Origin: Micromonospora qiuiae
Lineage (GTDB): Bacteria; Actinomycetota; Actinomycetes; Mycobacteriales; Micromonosporaceae
Direction of reading: 5' to 3'
NCBI RefSeq assembly: GCF_016863555.1
Contig: NZ_BOPC01000017.1
Coordinates: 97,134 to 161,133, forward strand
Length of the DNA: 64,000 bases
Shown here: positions 27,352 to 36,352 of the stretch, in pieces
How positions within the stretch are numbered: position 1 is the stretch's first letter
Layout: each line of letters starts with the position of its first letter
Notes under the pieces: generated by a model
Told to the model about the DNA's origin: nothing
The model's input: the letters and a program-made list of their open reading frames with translations, nothing else
Database searches by the model: none
Position numbers and translations under genes: made by a program

Positions 27352-30153
27352 TCAGGCCAGCAGCGCCTCCAGCCGCCGATTCACCGCGGCCAGGGTGGCC
27401 CGCACCACCGCCTGCCGAGGGTCACCGGCGACGAGGGCGGAGCCGGCGAGTTGCTCGACCCATCCGTCGCAGACCAGCAGCACCACGACGGTGGCCACCT
27501 CGCAGTTGCCGAACGGCACCACGGCGGCATGCTCCACGAAGCACCGTCCCTGGTCGGCGGTGACGCCGGTGCCGCGCAGCAACTCGTCGATCGCGGCCGC
27601 CGCAGCCACCGCACAGAGTCGCAGCACGTAGCCGTCCACGGCGGGGCCGGTGGCGTAACCGGCCGCGTTCTGCTCACCGGCGATCAGCCGGATCTCGACG
27701 GTGGCGTCGAGCCCGAAAGTGCTCACCTGGACGTGGTCCAGCACCACCCGGGGGCCGGGCGAGCCGCCGGTGTTCAGCGGCCGGGACGGTGCGGACTCCG
27801 TGGTGGTCAGCTGCCCACCGGAGTACGAGGCACCGAGGGTCGCCGGGCTGCCCGGCGGGGCCGTCTCCTCTGTGGTGCCGCGGCCCCGGCTGGTGGCCGG
27901 GCGTCGCCGCCTCGGGGTCTCCGGCACCTGCTCGGTCCGGGCGGCGACGGCCTCCGCACGGGTACCGGCAGGTCGGTTGACCGGACGGCGTGATTCGCTC
28001 GTGGGTTTGGCCTCACCGGCGTCGCCGCCACGCTTCTCGGCGGAGCGTCGGCGCACCGGTGCTACGGGCGTTCCCGGCATGCCCTGCGGCGCGGCGGCCA
28101 GCCCCATGCGTTCCTGCAGCAGGCGGGCGACCTGCCGACTCACCTCCGCGGGATCGGCACCGTCGGCGAGGTCGAGACGCAGGCTGTGCGCACCGGCCGG
28201 GGTACGGCGCAGGGACGCGTCGCGCACCCCCTCGACACCCCGTACGGCGTCGAGGATCGCGTTGACGTCGAAGCCCTCGGGCCGATCGCGCAACGGCGCC
28301 GACTCGTCCTCCCGGCGTAGGTGGGTGGCGATCCGGGCGAGTTCCGGCGTTTCGGCGGGTGGGTCCACGGCTGGCGGCTCCGGCACGACGGGCACGTCCG
28401 GTTCGGCGGGGACGCGCTGCGGCAACACCGCCAAGGTGCCGTCCGGCGATTGCTCGCCGGGCAGCTCCGGATCAGGCGCGGATCGACGTGCCGCGTAGGG
28501 GGCTGCGCTCGTCGGGACGGGCGCGGTGGGGGTGCGCTCACGGCGGCCGGTCCCGCCACCGGTGGACGCACCATCCGCCGGATCGGTCGACGCCGAGGTC
28601 GGGTTGGGCACGGCCGGTTCCGGAGCGGGCTGGGACGCTGCCGGCTCATCGGGGACCGAACGAAGCCGGTACGGCCGGTAGGTCGGCAGGTCGGACGCGG
28701 CCCCGGCCTCGGCCACCGGCAACGCCGACCCCGGCTCGGGCGGGGCCTCCCGGGCGAACGGAGGGGCGCTGGCCGGCGGCGCGCTGGCCAGCGGGGCCTC
28801 CCGGGCGAACGGAGAGACGCCGGCCGGCGGCGCGCTGGCCGCTGCCGCTTTCGCCGAGGTGGCCGGTGGGGCGCTGGCCGGGCCGAGCGCCCAGGGCAGG
28901 CGCTCCTCGCCCGGCGACTGACCGCCGGCGCGGCTCGCCCATGACGGAGGCTCGTCGGGTCGGGCGCCCCATGGCAGCGTCTCGTCAGCGGGGACGCCAC
29001 TGACCGGGGGCGTCCCCCAGGAGGGGTGCTCTCCGGCCGGCGGTCCACTGGTCGACCGGGCGGCCCACGACGGGCGTTCCGGGCCCGGCGGAGCGCGGTG
29101 CGGCTCGGTCGCCCACGCCGGCCGCTCGGCCGGCTCGGGCTCGACCGCGGGTTCCCGCCCCGGGCCGGGCTGGGCCTCCGATCGGGATGGCTCGTACGGG
29201 CGGGGTCGCTCGACGGGTACCGCCTCGTAGGGGCGCGTCGGTTCGGCGCGCACCGGCTCGTACGGCCGGTTGGGCTCGCTGGTCCAGCCCTGGGCCGGCA
29301 CCTCGCGTGACCGCCGGCCGGTCGGCTCGTCGTCGCCGCGTGGCCAGGATGGCGCGTCGCCGCGCGCCCAGGAGGGGGCCCAGTCGTTGGCTGTGCCGGA
29401 CCGGGCCCAGCTCGGGCGCTCTGGCTCGGCCGATGGCGGCTCGACCGGTGGCTGGCCGCCGGCATCCGGGCCGGGCGCTGGCGGCCGGTCGGCGGCCGGT
29501 GGGGCGACGCTACGGCCGCTGCCGGGCAGCTCGGGCCGGGCCTCGGGCGCCGGTTCCGGCGGGAACGCGTCGTCCCACTCGGATGGCGGGCCGCCCACCG
29601 GCGCGTCACCTGAACGCTCGGCGGTGGGGGCGTGCAGGCCGGGTGGCATCTCGAAGCCGGAGGCGGCGGTGCCCACGGGTGGCACCTGCACGGCCGGCGG
29701 CGCAGAGGTCGGCAGCCCGGTGCTCCCGGCTGCGGGCTGCTCGGCGGGCGGACCGGGACGCGGCGCGGGTAACACGAGCCGGTCCCGGCCCGGATCGTGG
29801 CCGGAATCGCGTGGCCCGGGCGGGGCGCTCACCGGCGAGTGCTGGCCGCCGCCGGACGGTTCCTCCGAGTGGCGTACCCCGTTGATGTGGTGCCCGTTGA
29901 GCCGGGCGGGCTGCTCAGGCCCGGTTGGCTCACCGAACGGGGCGGGCAGGTCGGCGTGGCGCGGTGCCGCGGTGGCCCATCCGGAGGGCGGCCCGGGGTG
30001 GCGCCAGGTCGCGGCGGCGTCGTCGCCGCCCCACGACCAGTCGGGGGCCGACGGCGGCCACCCGCTGACGGAACGGCCCAGGTCATCCCGCTGACCCGTC
30101 CCGTCGCCGTGCTCTCCCGGGGTGGCGGCACCGGGTTGCCCTGCTTCACTCAC
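27352..30153 (-). CDS. Large Pro-rich protein with repeated Trp motifs and a C-terminal domain
   Basis: A 933-residue protein. The first 650 residues are disordered and Pro/Ala/Gly/Arg-rich. A block in this region repeats a short Trp motif: RPSWARSG, APSWARGD, APSWPRGD, RPAWATEP, RPSWAARST, HPSWGTPP, LPWGARPD, PPSWASRAG and RLPWALGP. A small folded unit follows (about residues 660-720, DVNAILDAVRGVEGVRDASL). The last 130 residues are a compact alpha/beta domain beginning VVLDHVQVSTFGLDATVEI that I do not recognise by name. It has no signal peptide. It is divergent from the TetR gene. It may be a scaffold; function is unknown. Confidence 0.75.
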   Translation of the reverse strand: MSEAGQPGAATPGEHGDGTGQRDDLGRSVSGWPPSAPDWSWGGDDAAATWRHPGPPSGWATAAPRHADLPAPFGEPTGPEQPARLNGHHINGVRHSEEPSGGGQHSPVSAPPGPRDSGHDPGRDRLVLPAPRPGPPAEQPAAGSTGLPTSAPPAVQVPPVGTAASGFEMPPGLHAPTAERSGDAPVGGPPSEWDDAFPPEPAPEARPELPGSGRSVAPPAADRPPAPGPDAGGQPPVEPPSAEPERPSWARSGTANDWAPSWARGDAPSWPRGDDEPTGRRSREVPAQGWTSEPNRPYEPVRAEPTRPYEAVPVERPRPYEPSRSEAQPGPGREPAVEPEPAERPAWATEPHRAPPGPERPSWAARSTSGPPAGEHPSWGTPPVSGVPADETLPWGARPDEPPSWASRAGGQSPGEERLPWALGPASAPPATSAKAAAASAPPAGVSPFAREAPLASAPPASAPPFAREAPPEPGSALPVAEAGAASDLPTYRPYRLRSVPDEPAASQPAPEPAVPNPTSASTDPADGASTGGGTGRRERTPTAPVPTSAAPYAARRSAPDPELPGEQSPDGTLAVLPQRVPAEPDVPVVPEPPAVDPPAETPELARIATHLRREDESAPLRDRPEGFDVNAILDAVRGVEGVRDASLRRTPAGAHSLRLDLADGADPAEVSRQVARLLQERMGLAAAPQGMPGTPVAPVRRRSAEKRGGDAGEAKPTSESRRPVNRPAGTRAEAVAARTEQVPETPRRRRPATSRGRGTTEETAPPGSPATLGASYSGGQLTTTESAPSRPLNTGGSPGPRVVLDHVQVSTFGLDATVEIRLIAGEQNAAGYATGPAVDGYVLRLCAVAAAAAIDELLRGTGVTADQGRCFVEHAAVVPFGNCEVATVVVLLVCDGWVEQLAGSALVAGDPRQAVVRATLAAVNRRLEALLA

Positions 30154-30300
30154 CGCGCGCTCCTTGGTCGCCCCCCGCTGAGGCTACCGTGTGGCGACAG
30201 TGGCGATAAGTTACAGCGGCGGGCCAATTCCGTGCGGGGTTTCCGGGCCCCGACCGGTTCGGGCGAAATGCCGGCCCGTACGACAACCTCGGAGGTTCCC

Positions 30301-30939
30301 ATGACCGCTGTTGGGAACGGCGCCCAGACCGCCGGCAGGCCCACGCGCCTCCCCCGGTCGGCGCGCCGCAAGCAGCTGCTCGCCGCAGCTCAGGAGGTGT
30401 TCGTCGCGCAGGGCTATCACGCGGCGGCAATGGACGACATCGCCGAGCGGGCCGGGGTGTCCAAACCCGTGCTGTACCAGCACTTCCCCGGCAAGATGGA
30501 GCTCTACCTCGCACTGCTCGACACGCACTGTGACGCAATCGTGGCGAAAGTGCACGACGCCATGGCCAGCACCACCGACAACAAGGAACGGGTCAGCGCG
30601 TCGGTGCGGGCCTACTTCGACTTCGTCGATCACGAGAGTGAAGCCTTCCGACTGGTCTTCGAGTCGGACCTGCGCAACGACCCGGCCGTACGGCAGCGCG
30701 TGGAGCGGGTCGAGCAGGGCTGCATCGCGGCCATCACCGACACCATCATCTCCGACACCGGAATCAGCCGGGCGCACGCCGAGTTGCTCGCCTCCGGCCT
30801 GGTGGGCGCGGCCGAGACCGCCGCACAGTTCTGGCTGGCCGGCGGGCGTCAGGTGCCCAAAGCCGAAGCGGAGGCACTGGTCGCCGCCCTCTCCTGGCGC
30901 GGCATCGCCAGCTTCCCGCTGCAAGGTGAGTCAGCCTGA
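30301..30939 (+). CDS. TetR-family transcriptional regulator
   Basis: A 212-residue repressor-type protein. The N-terminal helix-turn-helix reads AAMDDIAERAGVSKPVLYQH with FPGKMELYLALL, typical of TetR. The C-terminal ligand domain has a tryptophan-containing helix (AAQFWLAGGRQVPKAEAE). The ATG at 30301 has GGAGG upstream. It is followed 62 bp later by the DUF3107 gene on the same strand, an arrangement resembling Rv3208-Rv3208A in M. tuberculosis. The divergent large protein gene shares the intergenic region and may be a target. Confidence 0.9.
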   Translation: MTAVGNGAQTAGRPTRLPRSARRKQLLAAAQEVFVAQGYHAAAMDDIAERAGVSKPVLYQHFPGKMELYLALLDTHCDAIVAKVHDAMASTTDNKERVSASVRAYFDFVDHESEAFRLVFESDLRNDPAVRQRVERVEQGCIAAITDTIISDTGISRAHAELLASGLVGAAETAAQFWLAGGRQVPKAEAEALVAALSWRGIASFPLQGESA

Positions 30940-31001
30940 ACCAACACCTTGCGATCGGATAGCCTTCGCACGGCGCCATTTCGCTCGACGAGGGAGGCAC
31001 A

Positions 31002-31229
31002 GTGGAGGTCAAGATCGGCGTGCAGTACGCGCCGCGCGAGCTGGTCCTGGAGAGCGCGCAGTCCCCGGCCGAGATCGAGCGGATCGTGACCGACGCCGTC
31101 GCCAGGGGCGAGGGCACCCTCTCCCTGACCGATGAGAAGGGCCGGCGGATCATCGTGCCGGTCGGCAAGGTCGCCTACGTCGAGATCGCGGAGGAGTCTC
31201 CCCGGGCGGTCGGTTTCACCGTTCGCTGA
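31002..31229 (+). CDS. DUF3107 small protein
   Basis: A 75-residue protein of the actinobacterial DUF3107 family, corresponding to M. tuberculosis TB9.4 (Rv3208A). The sequence begins MEVKIGVQYAPRELVLES and has LTDEKGRRIIVPVGKVAYVE as its core. The GTG start is preceded by GAGGGAGG. It is soluble and single-domain, with no known biochemical function. It is conserved next to the TetR gene and the RhlE-type helicase. Confidence 0.92.
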   Translation: MEVKIGVQYAPRELVLESAQSPAEIERIVTDAVARGEGTLSLTDEKGRRIIVPVGKVAYVEIAEESPRAVGFTVR

Positions 31230-31606
31230 CGATCAGTCGTTGCGGCCGCCGGCCGCCCGCGCGGGTACGCGCGGCGGTCGGCCGCCACGACGCGATCCCT
31301 CACAGCCACCCGCTCACCAGGTCGGTGAGCGCTCAGTGTGATACACATCACACTTTCGCCCTCGCCGTAGCGTTCAGTCGCTCGGGAATCGGGACGTCGC
31401 CTGGCCCGTTCAGGTAGCATGAAGAAGTTGCCGTAGGTGCTGAGCCGGCCGGAATCCCAATCGAGTTCCGGTCGAAGTCCGACCCACGGCGCGCGTGCGG
31501 CCCGGTCCGCTCGGCCTTCTGCCGCCGACCGTGTGGCCCGCGCCATACCGAATGCGCCCTGATGACATGACGGGGCGCACCCACGAGAGGGCACCCCCAA
31601 ATCCAT
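31230..31606 (+). promoter_or_regulatory. Long leader and putative promoter of the DEAD-box helicase
   Basis: This 377-bp gene-free stretch precedes the helicase. A TAGCAT at 31415-31420 is a plausible -10 hexamer of the actinobacterial TAGNNT type; the -35 region is unclear. A transcript starting just after it would have an untranslated leader of about 180 nt, with a hairpin CCGGAATCCC...GAGTTCCGG at 31449-31471. Long structured leaders are known for some DEAD-box helicase mRNAs. This is an inference from layout only. Confidence 0.35.
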
Positions 31607-33292
31607 ATGAGTGAGCTGACTCAAGACCTCACAGACGGCCAGGAACTGGCCCCGACCGCCCCGGTTCGACCGGAGGCACCGACCTTTGCCGAGCTCGGTG
31701 CGCGCGCCGAGACGGTCGACGCGCTGGCCGCGGCCGGCATCACCCGCGCCTTCGCCATCCAGGAGTACGCGCTTCCGATCGCGCTGCGTGGCGCCGACCT
31801 GATCGGGCAGGCCCCGACCGGCACCGGCAAGACCCTCGGTTTCGGCGTGCCGCTGTTGGAGCGGGTCTTCGCGCCCGACGAGGGTGGCGACGGCCTGCCC
31901 CAGGCCCTGGTCGTCGTACCAACCCGCGAACTGGGCATCCAGGTCGCCAAGGACATCGCGGCGGCCGGCCGCACCCGGGGCGTACGCGTGCTGCCGATCT
32001 ACGGCGGTGTGGCGTACGAGCCGCAGATCGAGGCGCTCCGCAGGGGCGTGGAGATTCTGGTCGGCACCCCGGGCCGGTTGCTGGACCTCGCCAAGCAGAA
32101 GCACCTGCGCCTGCACGGGGTGCGGGCGCTGGTGCTGGACGAGGCGGACCGCATGCTCGACCTGGGCTTCCTCGACGACGTCGAGCGGATCCTGGCGATG
32201 CTGCCGGAGGACCGGCAGACCATGCTGTTCTCCGCGACCATGCCCGATCCGATCGTGACGCTGTCCCGGCGGTTCCTGCGCCACCCGATCACGATCCACG
32301 CCGGGCACACGGCCGAGACCGGCCCCTCGCCGCAGACGGAGCAGTTCGTCTACCGCACCCACTCGATGAACAAGCTCGAAATCGTCGCCCGGATCCTTCA
32401 GGCGGAAAACCGTGGACTGACGATGATCTTCACGCGCACCAAGCGGGCCGCCGACCGGGTGTCCGAGGATCTCGACTTCCGCGGCTTCGCCGTGGCGGCG
32501 GTGCACGGTGACCTCGGCCAGGGTGCCCGCGAGCGGGCGCTGCGAGCGTTCCGGGCCGGCAAGATCGACACCCTGGTCGCCACCGATGTCGCCGCACGGG
32601 GCATCGACGTCAGCGGCGTCACCCACGTCATCAACTACGACTGCCCCGAAGACCAGGACACCTACACCCACCGGATCGGCCGTACCGGCCGGGCCGGCGC
32701 GAGCGGCGTGGCGGTGACCTTCGTCGACTGGGACGACATGCCCCGCTGGCGGATCATCGACAAGACGCTCGGGCTGGACATGCCGGAGCCGTCGGAGACG
32801 TACCACACCTCCCCGCACCTCTACACCGACCTGCACATCTCGCCGGAGGTCACCGGCACCCTGCCGACCGCCGAGCGCACCCGCGCCGGCCTGGCCGCCG
32901 AGGTCGAGGAAGACCTGGGCGGCGGCCGGTCCCGCCGGGGCGAGCCGCGCGGTGCCCGCCGGGGCCGTGATCGTGGCCGGGGCGAGAACGGGCGCGGCGG
33001 TCGCAGGCGCGCCGAGGCCAGTGGCGAGCCGGTCGGCGACACCGGGCCGGACGTCACCGAGGCCACGGCGGGCGAGGCAACGCGTACCCCCCGCCGCCGC
33101 CGACGCCGCCGGGCCGGCGAGTTGGTGGCCGGCGAGGCGGTGGTCGGTGCCGACGCGGCCCCGAAGGCCAGCGACGGCACGCCCGAGACCACCCCGGACA
33201 CCGCGGGTGACACATCCCGCCCGCGTCGGCGCCGACGCCGCCGTGGTGGCGCTGGCAGCAGCGGTACGCCGGCCGAGGCGACCGTCGACTGA
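31607..33292 (+). CDS. rhlE: DEAD-box RNA helicase (RhlE-like)
   Basis: A 561-residue ATP-dependent RNA helicase. Motifs in order: Q motif region AIQEYALPIAL, Walker A APTGTGKT, PTRELGIQ, TPGRLLDL, DEAD in VLDEADRMLDLGF, SAT, then ATDVAARGIDV and HRIGRTGRAG in the second RecA domain (ending near residue 400). The C-terminal 150 residues are basic and Arg/Gly-rich (RRGRDRGRGENGRGGRRR and two RRRRRR runs), a typical unstructured RNA-binding tail. It is likely involved in RNA remodelling and ribosome assembly. The gene order matches rhlE (Rv3211) in M. tuberculosis. Confidence 0.93.
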   Translation: MSELTQDLTDGQELAPTAPVRPEAPTFAELGARAETVDALAAAGITRAFAIQEYALPIALRGADLIGQAPTGTGKTLGFGVPLLERVFAPDEGGDGLPQALVVVPTRELGIQVAKDIAAAGRTRGVRVLPIYGGVAYEPQIEALRRGVEILVGTPGRLLDLAKQKHLRLHGVRALVLDEADRMLDLGFLDDVERILAMLPEDRQTMLFSATMPDPIVTLSRRFLRHPITIHAGHTAETGPSPQTEQFVYRTHSMNKLEIVARILQAENRGLTMIFTRTKRAADRVSEDLDFRGFAVAAVHGDLGQGARERALRAFRAGKIDTLVATDVAARGIDVSGVTHVINYDCPEDQDTYTHRIGRTGRAGASGVAVTFVDWDDMPRWRIIDKTLGLDMPEPSETYHTSPHLYTDLHISPEVTGTLPTAERTRAGLAAEVEEDLGGGRSRRGEPRGARRGRDRGRGENGRGGRRRAEASGEPVGDTGPDVTEATAGEATRTPRRRRRRRAGELVAGEAVVGADAAPKASDGTPETTPDTAGDTSRPRRRRRRRGGAGSSGTPAEATVD

Positions 33293-33378
33293 CACGTTGC
33301 CCCGGGCAGCGAGGTTCTTGATCACCGCCAGCCATGCCACGACGATGGTGTGGCGGACGGGCCTGGGAAGATTGAGCG

Positions 33379-34548
33379 ATGCCCGAACCCTTGGACTCGG
33401 CCCTGGCCGAGGTGCGCTCGATGTTGCTCGATCCCGCGCTGACCCGGGCCGTGGCCGCCGGGCGCCGGCGTGGTCAGCGCCCCTCGGTGGTTCGGGCCGA
33501 GTTGCGGCCGGTCGCGCTCAAGGCCGGTCCGCGATTGCAGATCGCCACCTCTGACGGGGCCCGGCCCTACACCCGCAACGTCGCACCGGGTCCGGAGGCC
33601 GACGATGCGGTCGAGGCACTGCTGGCCGAACCGTTCGGCAACTGGCACGTGGAAACCGTCGACCGCACGCTGCAACTGCGGGTCACCAGGTCGGGCGAGG
33701 CGCAGGTACACCGGACGACAGCCGCCCGCCCGGCCGTCGCGCCGGCCGCGCACGACCGGGCCAAGGCGTACCTGCTCGATCCCGGCGACCCGATCTTCAC
33801 CGAGATCGGCGGTTCGGCGGCGAAACGGCGACAGGTCGACGCGTTCCTGCGGGCGTTGGCGGCCACTCTGCCGGTCGACCCGGCCGGGGCCCTGACCCGC
33901 CCGTTGCGGGTGGTGGATCTGGGGTGCGGCAACGCGTACCTGACCTTCGCCGCGTACCGGTACCTGTCGCAGCTCGGCCTCGACGTCGAGCTGGTCGGCG
34001 TGGACGTCCGCGAGGACCAGCGCCACCGCAACACCGCCTTGGCCGAGCGGCTGGGCTGGGCGCACCGGGTGCGTTTCGTGGCCGGCACCATCGCCGACGC
34101 CGACGTCGAACCGGCTCCCGATCTGGTGCTCGCGCTGCACGCCTGCGACACCGCCACCGACGAGGCGCTGGCCCGAGCGGTGCGCTGGGGTGCCCGCTGG
34201 GTGCTCGCCGCGCCGTGCTGCCACCACGACATCGCGGCGCAGTTGCGCGCCCGGGCGGCCCCCCGGCCGTACGATCTGCTGACCCGGCAGGGCATTCTCC
34301 GCGAGCGCTTCGCGGACGTCCTCACCGACGCGCTGCGCGCCGCACTGCTGCGGCTACACGGCTACCGGGCCGAGGTGGTCGAGTTCGTCGACTCCGCGCA
34401 CACCCCACGCAACCTGCTCATCCGCGCCCGGCGTACGGATGCCGCACCGACGGACGAGCAGCGCACGGAGTACCGCGAGCTGATCGCAGAGTGGGACATC
34501 ACCCCCCGTCTGGAGATCCTGCTCAGGCCGTCCGAGCCGGACCGCTGA
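33379..34548 (+). CDS. SAM-dependent methyltransferase (METTL25/GSTCD-like)
   Basis: A 389-residue protein with a class I methyltransferase domain in its second half: VVDLGCGNAYLTFAAYR (motif I), ELVGVDVRED (motif II), LVLALHACDTATDEAL and APCCHHDIAAQL. The ALHACD and PCCHH signatures define a family that includes eukaryotic METTL25 and GSTCD-type proteins. The N-terminal 130 residues are family-specific. The substrate is not known; RNA is plausible. It follows the helicase by 86 bp on the same strand and may be co-expressed with it. Confidence 0.85.
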   Translation: MPEPLDSALAEVRSMLLDPALTRAVAAGRRRGQRPSVVRAELRPVALKAGPRLQIATSDGARPYTRNVAPGPEADDAVEALLAEPFGNWHVETVDRTLQLRVTRSGEAQVHRTTAARPAVAPAAHDRAKAYLLDPGDPIFTEIGGSAAKRRQVDAFLRALAATLPVDPAGALTRPLRVVDLGCGNAYLTFAAYRYLSQLGLDVELVGVDVREDQRHRNTALAERLGWAHRVRFVAGTIADADVEPAPDLVLALHACDTATDEALARAVRWGARWVLAAPCCHHDIAAQLRARAAPRPYDLLTRQGILRERFADVLTDALRAALLRLHGYRAEVVEFVDSAHTPRNLLIRARRTDAAPTDEQRTEYRELIAEWDITPRLEILLRPSEPDR

Positions 34549-34666
34549 CCGGTTCCGGTCTTGCCGCCGGGACCGCCTGGTCGGTCAGTCAGTTGTTCTC
34601 TCCGTCGCCGTACTACTCTCGAAGAACGCACCGCGGGGGTGCCGGTCGGGAGGGACCACCCACCGG

Positions 34667-35086
34667 ATGGGATCGGCAGAGGTTTCGCCACAGATGGCCT
34701 TCGCGCGTTTCGTACGCCAGGCCATCGACGAGGCCCGCGAAGAGCGCGGATGGACGGTCGCCGACCTGGCCTCGCACACCGGCGTCGGCCGTTCGACCGT
34801 CTTCCGCTGGCTGGCCGGCGATTGGCAGGACTACCCCGAACTCGCCAAGGTTCGCGGCTTCTGCGCCGCGCTGGATCTCCCGGTGGCAGCGGCCTTCCGC
34901 GCACTCGGCCTGCCCGACGCCGGCCCCAGCCCGTTGCGACATGGCAGGGACGACAGCCCGGTCGAAGCCGACGTCCGGGTGATCCTGCAACGGCTGGCGG
35001 ATCCGACGGTGCCCGCGGAGGAGAAGCACCACATCCGCGATCTGCTGCGCTACCTCGCCCGTCGCCCGATCCGCCGGGCCGGCTGA
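34667..35086 (+). CDS. XRE-like helix-turn-helix regulator
   Basis: A 139-residue protein whose N-terminal half is a Cro/CI-type DNA-binding domain (WTVADLASHTGVGRSTVFRW). The C-terminal half is short and charged, ending with an Arg-rich helix (DLLRYLARRPIRR). The ATG at 34667 is 13 nt from GGGAGG. An ATG at 34694 with GCAGAGG upstream is an alternative start. Its target is unknown. Confidence 0.8.
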   Translation: MGSAEVSPQMAFARFVRQAIDEAREERGWTVADLASHTGVGRSTVFRWLAGDWQDYPELAKVRGFCAALDLPVAAAFRALGLPDAGPSPLRHGRDDSPVEADVRVILQRLADPTVPAEEKHHIRDLLRYLARRPIRRAG

Positions 35087-35174
35087 CGCGCCGCCACATT
35101 CGCCGGGCCGGCTGGCGCCACATTTTCCGGAGCGGCCGATGCCCGCCGCCGCTCCCGGCGGGGCATTCGCCGGG

Positions 35175-36179
35175 CTACGGCACCGTCGCCGTGAACTCGG
35201 CGGTCCGCACCTCGCCGCCGCTGGCGAAGTCCAGGTAGAGGCGATACCGCCCGGATGCGGGCGTGGTCAACCAGAACCTGATCGCGCCATCCACCAACTC
35301 CGGCTCGGGATGCACGTGCAGGTAGCCGAGATCGCCCTCACGCAGCACGACGAGGTGGCCGTACGCCCCGAGGTAGCGCTCCAGCGCTGGTTCGGTGCCG
35401 TCGGCTGCGATGACCCGGAAGGCCAGCGGCACGGTCAGGCCAGGCTCGGGCCTGCCCTGGTAGCCGACGGTGAACCCGTCGACCGTGGTCGTGGTGGCTG
35501 GCGCGGGCAGGGCCCGGGGTGCGTACCCGCCCGGTGCGGCCAGGTCCACGCCGAGTGTCGTGGCCGTCTGCCGGCCGTCGTCTGCGAGCGCCGTGAAGTC
35601 GGCGTACGCCCGCCAGACGCCCGGCTCGGGCAGCGTGAGCGGCACCGACCAGGTCCCGTCCGTCGCCATGGTCGGGTGCAGATGCTGGTAGCCGGTCAGA
35701 TCGCGGCGCACCACGATCAGATGCATCGGTTTGTCGTGCACCACCGCGAAGCGGGTCACCGCCCGACGTTGCTCGTCCCGGATCTGGAATCGCAGCTCCC
35801 CGGCGCGCCCGGCGGTGAACTCGGCAGACACCGGGGTGAGCGTGTAGCCGTCCCGGCTGACCGCCAGGCCCCCCGCCTCGGCCGCCTCGGCCTGCCCCGC
35901 GCCGTGCGAGTGCGCGCCGACCCCGGGCGCGTGGACGTGGTCGGCCAACGCGCTGTCCACCGCCCCACCCGCCGCCGGCCCACCACCACTGTTGATCCGG
36001 CCCAGCCCGAACCCGAGCAGCACGGCGAGAACGAGCCCGCCGACCACCAGAGCGAGCCGAATCGTGGCCCGATCCGGCACCGCGGAGACCCCTTCGGGAT
36101 CGGTGCCGTCCCCCGCCGCCGGTCGCTCGACGCTCCGCACCGACCCGAACGCCAACGCGTCGAGGTCCTGCTCAGCCAT
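35175..36179 (-). CDS. Membrane-anchored His-rich protein with two similar domains
   Basis: A 334-residue protein with about 40 cytoplasmic residues, one transmembrane helix (ALVVGGLVLAVLLGFGLG), then a His-rich linker DHVHAPGVGAHSHGAG. The extracellular part contains two related segments: HLIVVRRDLTGYQHLHPTM and HLVVLREGDLGYLHVHPEPE. Each is followed by a W/Y-rich strand and a PGxWRxYxDF-like strand. The repeated HLHP and HVHP pairs suggest metal binding, possibly copper, but this is inference. Such proteins are usually annotated as secreted and of unknown function. The start ATG is the only one before the anchor. Confidence 0.7.
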   Translation of the reverse strand: MAEQDLDALAFGSVRSVERPAAGDGTDPEGVSAVPDRATIRLALVVGGLVLAVLLGFGLGRINSGGGPAAGGAVDSALADHVHAPGVGAHSHGAGQAEAAEAGGLAVSRDGYTLTPVSAEFTAGRAGELRFQIRDEQRRAVTRFAVVHDKPMHLIVVRRDLTGYQHLHPTMATDGTWSVPLTLPEPGVWRAYADFTALADDGRQTATTLGVDLAAPGGYAPRALPAPATTTTVDGFTVGYQGRPEPGLTVPLAFRVIAADGTEPALERYLGAYGHLVVLREGDLGYLHVHPEPELVDGAIRFWLTTPASGRYRLYLDFASGGEVRTAEFTATVP

Positions 36180-36252
36180 GGTCCCACCGTACCGCCGCCC
36201 CACCCCACCCTCCCTGCACCCCGCCCTCACGTGGCCCCCACCCTGCCCCCGT

Positions 36253-36321
36253 CGATCATGCAGTTTGTGTCGCAGATACGCGGCATTTACCCCTTTCGCC
36301 CCGACCAAAAGTGCAAGATCG
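36253..36321. repeat. Dispersed palindrome, copy A
   Basis: Arms CGATCATGCAGTTT (36253-36266) and its imperfect complement ending at 36321 (AAAAGTGCAAGATCG) flank a 40-nt centre. It lies between two minus-strand genes and is followed on the plus strand by a G-rich tract leading to the stop codon of the helicase gene. Confidence 0.65.
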
Positions 36322-36352
36322 CGAGGGCGAGGGGTGGGGGGCGTGGGGGGGG

